Of a stretch of 64,000 bases of DNA, positions 25,380 to 37,909 are shown in pieces. The stretch's first letter is position 1, and each line of letters starts with the position of its first letter. Origin of the DNA: Hybos culiciformis (taxonomy: Eukaryota; Arthropoda; Insecta; Diptera; Hybotidae). The notes under the pieces were generated by a model. It ran no database searches. It was not told the origin of the DNA and saw nothing but the letters and a program-made list of their open reading frames with translations. The stretch is taken from the NCBI GenBank assembly GCA_964007475.1, contig OZ023273.1, positions 104,902,485-104,966,484 of the forward strand. The letters run 5' to 3'. Position numbers and translations under genes: made by a program.

Positions 25380-28300
25380 TGTTTTTTTTGTATAAGTATA
25401 CCTATTAACGGAATTTGGAGAAAAATCTAACCATTTTTATTCACTCTAATCAGGTTATGTTGATCTCGATGTTAATTGACTATTATGCGCTGTGGAAAAA
25501 TAATACGTCAAAATTAATTTCCTACAATTAAGTACCTGCCTAGTTTTTTGGTAAATTAAGAGGTCATTGAACTAGTTAAAGAAAATGATATTATGTAGTT
25601 ATTTTAAAAGGTTAAAATTTTTAATGTTAACAATAAATATTTCATATTTCGTCGACTCAGAGTCGACTGAGAGATTTTATACTAAATAACCCCTCATTTT
25701 TATGAGACAAATCATATTAAAATTCTAAATCGTTAATTGGGTTGTATTGAGTTCTAGAAAATTATCGATAAATTTTTTCCAAAACATAAGTTTAACGATT
25801 CATACGACAAAATAGAGGTTGCATATCCCAACGACTAATAGAACTGCAAAAATTTGACTCCGAAAAACTAAGCAGTGATAATAATTCGAAATACAATTAA
25901 ATTTTGGTTGCAAATTAAACAAAGTAGTTATCAGAAAAGCTTTTAAGTTTTTTAAGTTTTCAACGTTTTTAAGCATAATACTTTGATGAGTTTTGGGTAA
26001 AATTTTAAACAACAAGAGGTTTATTCTTCTTTTAGTAATTATATGAAAAAAATTACAAGTATGTTAAGCTATGCAAGTCACCCCATGTCCGAAAGACTTT
26101 ATATTATAATTTTAATTAATTTTTTTTTCTATATGTTGTAGATAGATATCAACAATAGATAACATTATTATTTAAGTTAATACTATATCGAATAAAATGA
26201 CAAGCAAAATTGCCAATCTTTTACATTAAGACCAAATGTTATATTTACTTAATTAAATAGTGGTAAATCTTGTCAATAACATAACTAATTAATTTAAGAT
26301 TTATTTAAAAATCAACTAAGCACATAAATATTATGTTCATGTAAGCATTTATTTACATGAATATTGAAAATATACATATTTAAATGAATTTATATATGTG
26401 TAGTTAATTTATTGATTGATAATTGAATGAATTATTAGCATATTTAATTCTGAAAATAATTTCAATAGAAATTATTTGATGACAATGCTAGAAAGAAAAT
26501 TGTTCAAGTACATATTTAAGAATTATACAATATACAAAAGTTATATTGATAATTAGCTGTAACGTAAGAATTATCATGTCGCATTTTCAAAGAAAACATA
26601 TCTATATTCCATTAAGAAATAGTATTAAATATTCGAGAATTATCAACTCAATGATCACATTCAATATTCATATTTAAGCCTTACGGATTTATTTGAGTTC
26701 AACTGGAAGGATTTCTGTACAAAAAAAAAGCTATATATAGTACTAATAGAAATAAAATCATAATCAATCCAAACCACAAAAAATATCCCAAATAATCAAA
26801 ATTTATGTTATTAGTTAATTCTACAATTAGGCGGTGCAACAACATCTAGCAATATTTTTATGCTTCTAACGATTATGTTTTAAAATTTTTAATTCTTAAA
26901 TTTTAACTGAATTTAAAATATTATACAAATTCAATCCAATTTCAAAGCTTTGTATAATTAATAATAACTATTATTTAAAATAAAACTATTAAAACATAAT
27001 TATGAACATAATGTACAAAAATGTAAATTAAAATTAAAACAAATGAAACTTTGTTTCCCAATAATATTTTCCGATTTATTAAAATTTTAATTAAAATGTT
27101 CATTAAAAAAAAAAAAAAACTAAAATAATATTTTTCTGATAAAAAAAAAATTATGTATTTAAATTATTTATTAAAAATGTAAAAGCCTAAAACCTTAAAC
27201 ATTAAATTAATAATGTTCAAACATTAATATTTACTCTTCCGATAAACAAATTAACAAAATATACATTGGTTAAAAAAAAAAAAAAAAAATCATAATATGA
27301 ATTATTTAACAACCTAATTAACATATTGCACCTTAATTAGTACAAAACAAGATAATTTTTTATTTCATTAAAGCAATTGGAGAATTTATTTATATAAATA
27401 TTTCGTATATATATACATAAAAAAAAATAACGTTTTACATAATAAAAAGTTTTAATACAAACAGCAAACACGAGTCGAAAAGTTAACTTGAATCTTTATT
27501 TATAAGTATACAAAAAAAATGCAACTTTACTCAAGAGTATTACATAATAATACGTTATAGAATTACCTATCAAAATAAATGTACGTTTTCATATAATAGT
27601 TTATTTCAATTCATATTAATTAAGTTATAAAATTGCATAAAACATTAATTGATCAACTTCTACGTAATATTCTGCTATTTTTATTGTTCCAAGTTCAGGT
27701 GTGTCATTGTGATATTGGTGGTGTATTGTTATATTTTTAAGTTAATGTGACAGTTTTATGTTCAATTTCTGTATCAAACTATGGTATACACTGTATTTTC
27801 AACTTGAATCAAGTAGTATTTAGTTTTATTTGCTAAACAATTTTGTTCTATATCGACTTCGTCACAATATTTTGAGTATAAGTCAGTCATATAAGTTTCT
27901 GCTTTTGTTTTTCAATATAGTGAAAACAACTGACGAAAACTAAGACGATATTTTTATCTTAACCATAATGTTTATCTATAGTCTGACCGCGGCATAATAC
28001 TAATAATGGAGAAACATAATTATTCTAAAAATGTACAAAACAGCTATTATAATGTAATTATTTTTTTTAAAGAAACTAACCCAATTTGATTCGCTTAAAA
28101 ATAATATAATTAAACTATATAAATATTTTTTTATATTTATTTATGAAAATAATTTATGTTAATAACCTCAATTTAAAAAAGAAAAAAATTCACAATATGC
28201 ATATTATATTTATAATCTCTAGAAAATATAATTGTTTTCTAATAGTCATTTCCGAGGAAAATATTTGTTTTTTTTTTTTTTTAATATCAAAAATAGAATT

Positions 28301-30380
28301 GAGGCTAAAAACCTTAATTTAATATTTTGAAAAAACTCTGTTTACCATATTAAAAGTTGAATGTGAATTTCTTAATGAAATGTAATTCTATTATTTAATC
28401 TAATTTTTTCACTAATTTATTAATTTAAAAAAAAATTATAATAATTATAGTCCCTTTTTGTAAATAATTTTCCAATATATTCAATATATTTGGGTTTGGG
28501 AATATTATTCAATTATACATAAATGTTAAAAATTGAGGCTAAAGAGGTATACTTAGTAAATTTTAATAGTTTTATTTTCAATTTTTATTATTTTTATGTG
28601 TTATTTTATGGTAAGTCTATTAATTTTGTTTTTCCATATTTTTAAATAATATATATTTCCTATATTTATGAATATCTCATGCACAAAAGTGTGTTTATGT
28701 TTATATAAGTTCCATTCAGTTTATTATGTTTAGTTTGATTAAGAACATATTATGCGAGATATTATGGATTATAATATAGGTTAAAAAAGTTTATATGAAC
28801 GCATTAAAATTTAATTAAAGTAAGTAGTTTGGAACAAATTTTCAATAAATGCATTAGCTGCATCTGAATCAAATAATAAACAATCTTTTTTGGTTAGTTC
28901 TTTGTATTTTTGTTAAGTATGTGTCAGATAATCGTTTTTAAATTTATTTAGAAAGATAATTTCAGTTATAGGCTTTCCAAACTAAGAATTTTATTCATAA
29001 ATTAAAATTGAAAATTGCTGTTCACACATTTTTTTTAACCAGGGTTAATTTTGTTGTTTTTTATTTTTATTTTTTTTGTTAAATTTCTAAATAAAAATTA
29101 GTGAATAAAATTTAATCAAAAAAAATTTAAAAATTATATAAAAAAATTCTATAAGTGAATTAATTAATTTAAAATTCAAAAAATAAAAAATAAAAAATAA
29201 AAATGTTTTTTTATGCTTTTTTTATCCATTTTGTTTTTTCTTTTTTTATTATTCAAACGCACATGCCCAACCGATAAGTTTTTTACGTAATCAGAACTTC
29301 ATTCAATCTAAATAAACAATGCTGTGTTTTATCAGGTGAACTTGATTTAACTCACATTTAACTCAATTTTAAAACAACTGAATTTTTTGTATGATAAACG
29401 TCCTTTAACTCAACAACTATTTATAAACATTTGCGAAACCTTATTTAAACCCGAAGTTTGAACATCTTAGGCATTTCAATAACCAAGTCAGATGATGTAT
29501 TTTAGTATTAAGTTACTTCACTTGCTATTATTTTGTTACTTAGTAAACATTTTTAATGAAAGAAAATCGATAGCAAAAGTTCTTTTGAAACAAAAATATT
29601 TTTATTTTACAAATAATAAGTATATACATATGCCTGTTCTTGATAAAATGGAAAAAAAAATTATACTTTTTATTTTCCGTCATTAATCAAGCTAAACTGA
29701 AATCAAATATAACTTTTCATATATAAATAAAGTTCCGAGCAATAGTTTGTAAAGTATATTAATAAGGATTAATAATGTGAGTCAACTTTCTCGTTATCGC
29801 ACAGTATAATTTTACAAATTTTAAACAAACTTCAATTACCGTGAAGGTTAATAAAATAATAACTATTCACGAAGTATAATTCTCGCAATTCATTGATTTT
29901 CCAGGTGATCACTAATCAAATATATAATCAATATTTAATTTTAAATCTGATCAAAATTAGAAATTATTATTCAATATAGGTAAGTATTCTAATTGCAATA
30001 CTATTATCCAGAATTATTAAATTTTACATCATTTATGTACATATATGAATCGAATATACAAAAAAAAAATATATGTATATACTTATTGACAACGAAAAAA
30101 AAAATTCATTAACACATTTCAGAACAGAATTGACATCCCACTGTAGATTATTATTTGTATATTCATACACCAAGAGTGTTGCCCTCTTCCGCCCATTAAT
30201 TGGTGTTTCATGGAAACGCAGAAAATAAAATAAAAAAAGATGATAAAATATAAAAATAAATTGAAATGCTGTGATGCATCTCTGTCCATCAATTCACAAT
30301 TTTATGTGATTTTTTGTTTTCATTTTATTTCGATTACGTAATTCTATGTTTGGGAAATAATTGCGTTATTCGCACACACA
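25380..30380. other. AT-rich non-coding stretch
   Basis: No gene or repeat beyond homopolymers. The frames at 25800-26015 (minus) and 29492-29686 (plus) lack any recognisable domain and lie in uniformly AT-rich sequence. Confidence 0.5.
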
Positions 30381-30389
30381 GTAGCATCA

Positions 30390-30700
30390 GAAAGCATGTA
30401 TATAAAGAGGAATCAGTCCCATACAAAAAAAAGAATTAAAATAGTGAAACAAAAAATGCATATCACAACCCCATGAGCTTTTTTTTTTTTTTTTTTTGAG
30501 AATTCCACTCTCACAAAAGCTTTTAAAACTTTCAAAATTGTATAGAACTGTATCGTAGAGAAGTTAGCAATACCGTAAAACAATATCCCAGCAATACCGT
30601 AAAACAATATCGTAAACAATTTCCCAGGAAAAAATAAGTACTTAAATTGTAGTCACAATACAGGAAATTTTATTCGGTTACAGGAAATTTTATTCAAATA
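30390..30700 (+). repeat. Left long terminal inverted repeat
   Basis: Pairs with 32720-33028. Differences between the arms are small indels, mostly at poly-A/T runs such as the 19-T run near 30480, plus scattered substitutions. The arm includes a short internal duplication of CAATACCGTAAAACAATAT (around 30570 and 30592), only one copy of which is well preserved on the right. Confidence 0.9.
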
Positions 30701-30837
30701 CTAAATGTCAATTTTATAAATATTTTTTGTTTTTATTTTCTCCGATTAATAAAGAGACATATGTTGTAAAATTAAATAAACAATTTGACGGGATTAAAAA
30801 AAATTGTATGGAAAAAAATAAAAAAAGTACAGCCAAG

Positions 30838-31579
30838 GGCTCCGTGAATTATCGCATAATGAATTATCAAATTATTTTTAAAATGAATTAACACATAATT
30901 TTTTTTTATGAGATAATTCATTTAAAAACGAAATAGCACATAAATTGAAAAATGAATTATCTCATAAAAAATTATTTTTATGTGATAATTCATTTTAAAA
31001 TGAATTAATACATAAACTGAAAAATGAATTATCTCAAAAAAAAAATTTAACGAAAAATTTATGCACTAATTCATTTTAAAGTGAATTATCACATAAAAAT
31101 GATTTTTCGGTATTTATGCACGAAATAGCACATAAATTTATATTTTCATATTCTATGATCTAATTTAATTCATTTTAAAATGAATTAGTGCATAAAAACA
31201 TATAAAAAAATACGAATTATTACATAAAAATTGGTTTGTATGAGATTGTGTGCTAATTCATTTAAAACGAAATGTCGCATAAACTTCCGAAAAGCGCATA
31301 CCTCCGATTGTTCTGAAATTTTGCCCTATTTTATTTGGAAAATGGCACATTTTTTTCTTTTTTTGAACGCTTCGCGAGAAGCGAATGGGACACGGTAGCG
31401 GTCCTCTATCATGCACAATATCTTTTTCATACATTTTGTGCGGACAACTTTCTCTTTTACCAGAAGCGAATGGGACGCGGTAGTTATTGGAAGAACATGA
31501 ATTATCTTATAAAAAAAATTATGTGATAATTCATTTTAAAAATTATGTGATATGTCATTATGCGATAATTGACGGAGCC
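30838..31579. repeat. Nested inverted-repeat element built of palindromic ATTATCACATAAA motifs
   Basis: The left end is GGCTCCGTGAATTATCGCAT (30838) and the right end is its near-exact reverse complement, ATGCGATAATTGACGGAGCC, ending at 31579; over 24 bp there is one mismatch. Between them lie around seventeen copies of GAATTATCACATAAA and its reverse complement TTTATGTGATAATTC in alternating orientation, so the sequence can fold into many overlapping hairpins. A less AT-rich island at about 31290-31490 interrupts the array and carries a 22 bp direct repeat. It looks like an insertion within the larger element; no clear target duplication was found. Confidence 0.8.
31377..31483 (+). repeat. 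22 bp direct repeat pair
   Basis: AGAAGCGAATGGGACACGGT (continuing AG) at 31377-31398 recurs at 31462-31483 with one difference, ACGCGG for ACACGG. The two copies are 85 bp apart. Confidence 0.9.
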
Positions 31580-31915
31580 ATTATTTGTGCACTTATTCGT
31601 TTGAATACGAATTAGCGCATAAATCTGCATTTTCAAAATTTATGCACTAATTCGTAAAAAAACGAATTATCACATAAAATGTGTTTTTTGGTTTTTATGT
31701 AGTTCATTAATAATAGCACATAAATTCTAAAAAAATTTCATTTAAAAACGAATTATCACATAAAATTTATGAGATAATTCATTTATTTTCAAATTCATTT
31801 TGGTTTATGTGATAATTCGTTTTTAAATGAATTACTGCATAATCTCATACAAATCGATTTTATGTGATAATTCGTATTTTTTTATATGTTATGACATTAT
31901 GCGATAATTCGTCTC
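31580..31915. repeat. Continuation of the palindromic motif array
   Basis: Further alternating copies of (T)GAATTATCACATAAA and AATTCATTT, plus TTCGTTTTTAAATGAATTA. The stretch ends in CATTATGCGATAATTCGTCT, which resembles the terminal sequence of the nested element in reverse orientation but with a different outer tip (TCTCACC instead of ACGGAGCC). It may be the end of a second, related element. Confidence 0.7.
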
Positions 31916-32185
31916 ACCTAACCAAGCCTAGTGATATTTCGCATAGTTCTAAAAAATTCTAAAACGCTTTTAAATATTTATCAAATGTTAATGGTAATTT
32001 TGAATTTAAAGCCATTTTGATTTTGAAGTGGTAGGTTAAAATATTTCATAAATAAAAAAAAATAATTTTATGTTATGAATTAAAAGAAAAAAACATGAAA
32101 CGTATGTAACTAAAAAGTAAAAAATAAAAACTATAAGTTAAAAAAATTTTTTTAAGAAAAGATGCTTTTTATCGAAGAGCCCAAA

Positions 32186-32366
32186 AACTTTAAAATAAGA
32201 ATTTGTTTTTGGAAGGTCTTGATTAAATGTTCAAACTATTTTAAAAAGCGTTCGAGACCTTTTCAATGTACCCAATCAATATCTCTTATTGGTCTCGAAC
32301 GCTTTTTAAAATAGTTTGAACATTTAATATCAAGACCTTCCAAAAACAAATTCTTATTTTGAAGTT
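32186..32366. repeat. Long hairpin with about 75 bp arms
   Basis: The left arm (32186-32259) and right arm (32291-32366) are reverse complements apart from a 2-base indel (GATTAA versus GATATTAA) and one substitution near the base. The loop is 31 nt. The arms end in GCGTTCGAGACC / GGTCTCGAACGC next to the loop. A transcript through here would give a near-perfect double-stranded stem. No protein is supported; the minus-strand frame 32286-32480 is a shadow. Confidence 0.93.
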
Positions 32367-32719
32367 GGAATTTTTTTTTTGTGCCCAATTTTTGGGTAGG
32401 TGGTACAGGCGGTCCCTAGAATATTGAATCCCAGACGGTTTTTGGGAGAAAGCCCCCATTTCGGAGATATGACCCTTCAAAGTTTTTATACGAAATTCGT
32501 TATTTATTTTCTCATGACGGCTTTTCTAAATGCGTTCACACTTTCACTTTTTGAATTTTTTTTTTTCTCTTTTTGTAATATCTTTTTCCTTTTTTCGGGA
32601 CTTTTTTTTGTTTTTTTGTTTTTCGTTTTTTGACAAAAAATTGCCGCCAACTTCCTAAAAGTATGCAATTGTTAGTTTATTTTTTTCTCACAGAGCTCAT
32701 TTATTATTTGATCCCTCCG

Positions 32720-33028
32720 TATTTGAATAAAATTTCCCGTAACCGAATAAAATTTCCTGTATTGTGACTACAATTTAAGTACTTATTTTTCCCTGGGAAA
32801 TTGTTTACGATATTGTTTTACGGTATTGCTGGGAAAAACAACAAGAAGTTGCTAACTTATCTACGATAGAACTGTTGTTATTTTGAAAGTTTTAAAAGCT
32901 TTTGTGAGAGTGGAATCTCATAAAACACAAAAAAAAAGCTCATGGGGTTGTGATATGGATTTTTTGTTTCACTATTTTAATTCTTTATTTTGTATGGGAC
33001 TGATTCCTCTTTATATACATGCTTTTTG
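32720..33028 (-). repeat. Right long terminal inverted repeat
   Basis: Reverse complement of 30390-30700, ending CTTTATATACATGCTTTTTG and then the 9 bp duplication GTAGCATCA. Confidence 0.9.
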
Positions 33029-33037
33029 GTAGCATCA

Positions 33038-33740
33038 TATTATTTTTTTTCCTTTCTATTGAATCAAAAGGTAAATACACTTTGAGTATTAAAATTTATT
33101 TATATTTTTATTTTTTTTTATTTTTTGCTTAATCAGCCAAAAATTGCGCTTTATAAACTTTTTAAAGAATTTATTTAATTGGAATTTTTTTTTAACATAT
33201 TTATTTCATTTTATTTGTACAGAACAGATTCTAATCTCAGGTGTTATACAATCAAAGGTTGATATGTAATATAAGAGAAAACCTGTTGTATGCACTGATA
33301 CGTCGTCACACCATAAGTATACTTATTCATGTACAGTCATGGGCTTAAAAGCCAAATTAAACCGAAATCGAGAGGTTTATTATGCTTATCCTTTATTTTC
33401 GAGCTTTTTCTGATGTTCTTACAGAATGGAGCTTGGACTTATTTAAGTTAAATTAAAGATTTATCAAAAGGTTCTTTTACACGACTAAATTATGCTATGT
33501 GTAATTCTGTTAAATATTTATACATAAAAATTACCAATCATTCTGGTAACATTAATGAAATTACCATTTACATACTTATATATGAAATCTCAAATAAATT
33601 GACTATATAAATCAAATCACGAAATATTTTGAAATTTTCCTATTTAAATAAAATTATTAGCAAAATAATAAGTTCTGCCTACACTTAATTTTTTATTACT
33701 TCAAAAAAAATCGATTACTTATATCAAGGCTGACATACAT
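33038..33740. other. AT-rich non-coding stretch
   Basis: No gene. A short TCTAATCTCAGGTG at 33228-33241 weakly resembles the inner TIR of the MITE at 24983 but has no visible partner. Confidence 0.4.
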
Positions 33741-33742
33741 TA

Positions 33743-34063
33743 TCGTCCGGTCCATGCAATAATAACGAAATTGCCTTTTTGAATATTGTCATTAATTGAT
33801 TGAGAAAGAAGTAAAGACATTGGATCTATCGTCTGTCAAAATCCACAGTTGTTTTGTTAATATTTCCTGAGAAATCGTGATTTACTTTTTTGAGAGACTA
33901 TACTGAAATAGAAATGGAAAAATGCATGTAATAAATGCATGTTTAAAAATGTATTTAAGTAAATGTAATAAATGCTTGTATATAAATACTTAGAAAACAT
34001 AAAAATCTATTTTTCTAAAATGTACGATTTTTAAGCTTCGCAATTATTGCAAGGATCCGACGA
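33743..34063. mobile_element. TA-flanked MITE (copy B)
   Basis: A 321 bp element. The left arm is TCGTCCGGTCCATGCAATAA and the right arm, reverse-complemented, TCGTCGGATCCTTGCAATAA, each followed by an ACGAA/GCGAA tail. The TIRs are about 30 bp with several mismatches. TA precedes (33741-33742) and follows (34064-34065). There is no coding content. Termini match the TCGTC tips of the elements at 24983 and 41904, although the inner TIR differs. Confidence 0.75.
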
Positions 34064-34065
34064 TA

Positions 34066-37000
34066 ATGTCTATAAATAAGTATGTATAATGTACATTTAT
34101 ATACTTATGTTATATATTCATATCACATTTTACTAAAAAAAAAAGCTGTCGGCATCGGCACTTTTGATAGCTAAGTATAGTACAATTTTTTTTAAAGAAT
34201 GAGGATTTCTATTATATAATTTTAGGTGTAAATTCAAAATTGTTTTGAACTTAAATCCAATTGCGTTGAAAATAATCTGTAATTTTTATCATTGAAATAA
34301 AGCAAAAAAATGTATAAGCTAGCAATGAAACACAGTTATATTACATCTGAACTTATTTTAGAGAAGTTCGAGTTATTAAAATAAGCCAATCAACGCTCAA
34401 CTAAAACGCACACTTTGGAAGAATGAAGTCTACCTTATACTATTTCGCTCCATTAAACATAATTTAAATTGAAAATATTACTTTTAAATCGTAGTTAGTT
34501 AATTTATTATGTCCAAATAGCTGCATCCGATAATTTGTTACTGGGGGAGTTACAGTTTATTTAATTAATTAAAATTATATTATAATTAATATTTTATGTT
34601 CTTTTAAACAAAAAAAAATACATAATTCAATTTAGAAATAAATCATAAAAAATCTTTTTATAACTAAATAAGTAATATGTAATGTATCTTTTATTCCATA
34701 ATTCATGGTACAAAGTTAGTTATTATAATCATAAACTTTGAATAACATATTACAAAAATGGACATTACTTAATTTATTATTCGAAGCAGATCTTACTTTT
34801 ATTTTTATTTTTATTTTAATAGTTTTTATTATTGCATTTTTATGTTATTATTGGCAGTTGCTTTAATTAAATTTGACATTCAGATTTTCATAAACAAGTA
34901 AATGCAATTTGAAACCATACTTTTATTATAATAATAAAAATTATTTTTCCCTGTTTTTTTTAAGTTATTTTTCAAGCAACATGATTTCAAGTTTCTGAAT
35001 TATTACATAAACAAAGAATATTTAAGTATATTATACATACAAATGTTATGTGTAGATAAAAATAGAAATATTTATTTATTAACTAAGTTGAATTCATGCT
35101 TAATGATTTTAACTAACATAAATAATAAAAATTAATATTACACACTGGAGAAAAAATGGAAAAAAAAACTCAAAGATTAGAGTGTCAAAAGATTATAGTG
35201 CGATGCAAATGCAATTGTTTTCATCATTTAATATATTATACATTTCAGTTACGTAAATAAATATAAATATAATTATACAACTTCTATGTATTTAAATTTT
35301 TTTATTCTATGTTAACTATTAAAATAATATGAAATTTTTCACTTCAAGAGAAAGAAAATTTTCATAATATTTATTGGTCATTAAGAAGCATAAAATATAA
35401 TTTGAAAAATAACTACAAAAGAAAAACTCTCGGAAATACATAAAGATTTATAGTTATTTTGCTTTAAAAATACAAAAAAAAAATAGTTCGTCAAAATAGC
35501 GCAATAATATAATATATAACATTAACCTAAGTTCTAAACATCAACAATTGTACTTCCTATTAATAGCGGAACTAAAATTGTTTTTTAAATCAAACGAAAA
35601 CTGATTTAAAATGGAAAAAATTACCTAACACTCAAAATTTAACTTTCCAAAAAATTAGGTTATAGCCATATATATATTAAACTATATATATTTAGTTGTC
35701 TATGCATTGAATGAAAAAAGTGTAGCACAAGTAGAAAATCAGATGTTTTTCCAATTCACATTTTTTTTATAGCTAACCATGACCGAGAAAAAAAACAAAC
35801 ACGGGCCGGTTACATACGCTTTGGGGCATTATGAAGCGTACATTTTTTTCTAATAATATTGGCGTCAGTAGTGAATATTATTTTTAAAAATATTTTTGCT
35901 AAAAGTTTTTTCGAGATGTTTCCGTTTTTGATTCAAATTTCTATTTTGATTTGAAAAATATAAACAAAGTGAACACTTTAGATTTTGATAAGTGAAGTTT
36001 TAAAAATTCAAATTTTAATAAAGAACAGATAATTTGTTTTTAATATTTTACATTTCATTTGTGTTTTTTAATAATTCATTTGTTTTTTAATAATGGCTCC
36101 TCGATGTTTTGTGAAAGATTGTGAATCGGTTTTTATAATAAATTCATATTAACTTAAATTTTCCCAGGTGAAAATAATAAATCTTTTGATTTTTAAAAAA
36201 AAATTACTTTATACGTAATTATCATAATTTCCTGTGGTGGCCATGTAACTTAATTAATAATATTTAGTTACATCCGAAAAAGGAATCTATTATAACGATA
36301 ACTTGAATTCTAAGCAAAATTACATGAAAACGCACACATTTACACGTTCAACTTTGGCTACGCTTTTTTGTGGGCAATTCATAGAAAGCTAGAATATAGA
36401 GTTTAATATATATATATATATAGAGTATATATATAGAGTTTAATATATATAATATATATATATATATACTTATATATGGTTATAGCTAATTCTACCTATA
36501 CCTAGAAATTTGACAAAAACTTGTAAATGTAAATCATAATCATTTGCAAAAAAAAATGTAACTCTTGTAACCCTACAAACTTGTTCAGCAAAAGATAACA
36601 TCAAAAACAAAAGCAACAAGTTAAAAAAAAATGTTCCGTGCTCATAGTGGCGCGACAATTAAAATGCATGACATTTAATATACAAGAACTTAATTCACAG
36701 AGCATAAAAAAAAATTCCCAAGAATAATGTTTTGTTTAAAAGGCATTAATTATGTTAAAATTTAAAATGAAATTTTTTACAGTAATAACAATGTTGTCAA
36801 AAATATAGACGACTCATGATTTAATCGCTCATTAATATAAAATTTACTGTCAATAACCGCCGACCGCTTAAAATGGATTATTTTTTTTTTAAATGAATTT
36901 ATTTCTTAAAATTGTTCTTCTTTTTTTGGCATAATATTTAATCTGTCATATTAATAAAAGTTAATAGACGCTTGGTAAAATTTGGAGAGATTATAGAAAT

Positions 37001-37900
37001 TAATAAAAACCGATGATTTATGAACTTTATTAACCTTAATTCCTAGTACAAGAAACAGGAACAAAATTTTATAAATTCCAAAAAACATATCTTTCGTATA
37101 TAAACCAAAACGTTGAAAGTTCCATATCATATCTGATTTTTTTTGTAAATAGCGTTGTATAATTTCGTGAAAAATTAAAATATGTACTTGAAACTTTTTT
37201 TTTTCCTGTAAAATTTGTATTTTCTATCTACTTTGATTTATCTTACGTTATTAATTTTTTTATATACATAATTCCATCAACAAAAAAAAATTAACATTGA
37301 AATAAAAAAAGAAAAAAAAACGCAAAAAAAAATGTGGTAAACCACTTCTGAAACCGCAGAAAGATATTTTAGCGGTAAAAAAAAAACAAAAAAATAAATT
37401 GTTACACCGTCCAAACGTCGTCGACGTTTATAAAAAAAAAAGTAAAATTTTTAATTTATTGAAAACAGATAATTAAATAAGAAAATAATAATTAAATAAT
37501 TCACTGTTAAATCTGAATTTAATAGTTTACTAAAGAAAACTTCATACCATTTTTGTTTCAAATGTTTATAACTTTCACATAAAGGTCAATTATTTTTCAG
37601 ATAGACCGAACAATTCAAAGTTTCTTAGCAAGAAAATGTCATTCAGTCTATTTATTCAAAAAATAACACGTTATATATATACCTTAATTAACATGTACGT
37701 TTTGGGTATTATAATTCAAGACTACTATCATTCTCTATCATATTTCAATGTCTAGGTCTATTATCATTGTTATCAAAATATAAAAATTTCTAAAATTTCA
37801 TCATTAGTTTCAATTTTCCATTGAAAACTCAAAATTTATTAAATTTCCAGAGAATTATAAAAAAAAACACACAAATCCATATTAATAAAAAAATTATTTT
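34066..37900. other. AT-rich non-coding stretch
   Basis: Mostly featureless. It includes a 7 bp-arm hairpin TACGCTT...AAGCGTA at about 35814-35840, a possible THAP-like micro-frame at 36093-36152 (see findings), a TA microsatellite at 36408-36479 and a small palindrome AAACGTCGTCGACGTTT near 37414. No coding exon is recognisable. This is most likely the 5' part of the kinesin gene's intron. Confidence 0.5.
36408..36479. repeat. Compound TA microsatellite
   Basis: Runs of TA separated by GAG and TTTAA, about 70 bp in all. Confidence 0.85.
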
Positions 37901-37909
37901 GTACTTACC
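37901..37909 (-). other. Splice donor of the kinesin exon
   Basis: The reverse complement reads G|GTAAGTAC, close to the consensus. It leaves the reading frame in phase 2, so the next exon must start by completing an Arg codon, and kinesin homology predicts that IRP follows. No acceptor leading to such a sequence was found down to position 1. Confidence 0.75.

Larger units (their letters stand above)
30390..33028. mobile_element. 2.6 kb long-TIR DNA transposon with 9 bp target duplication, non-autonomous
   Basis: The left arm (30390-30700) and right arm (32720-33028) are inverted copies of about 310 bp. They share landmarks such as GCATGTATATAAAGAGGAAT, CATGGGGTTGTGATAT (reverse on the left) and paired ACAGGAAATTTTATT blocks. 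GTAGCATCA abuts both ends in direct orientation (30381-30389 and 33029-33037), a perfect 9 bp target duplication. Long TIRs with 9 bp duplications are usual for MULEs, but there is no coding sequence to prove the superfamily. The interior holds a dense array of short palindromic motifs (30838-31915) and a 70 bp-arm hairpin (32186-32366). No transposase fragment was recognised. Confidence 0.88.

Noticed and set aside
32286..32633. Frames on both strands next to the hairpin
   Set aside because: One is the hairpin arm and the other ends in poly-Phe from T runs; both lie within the long-TIR element.
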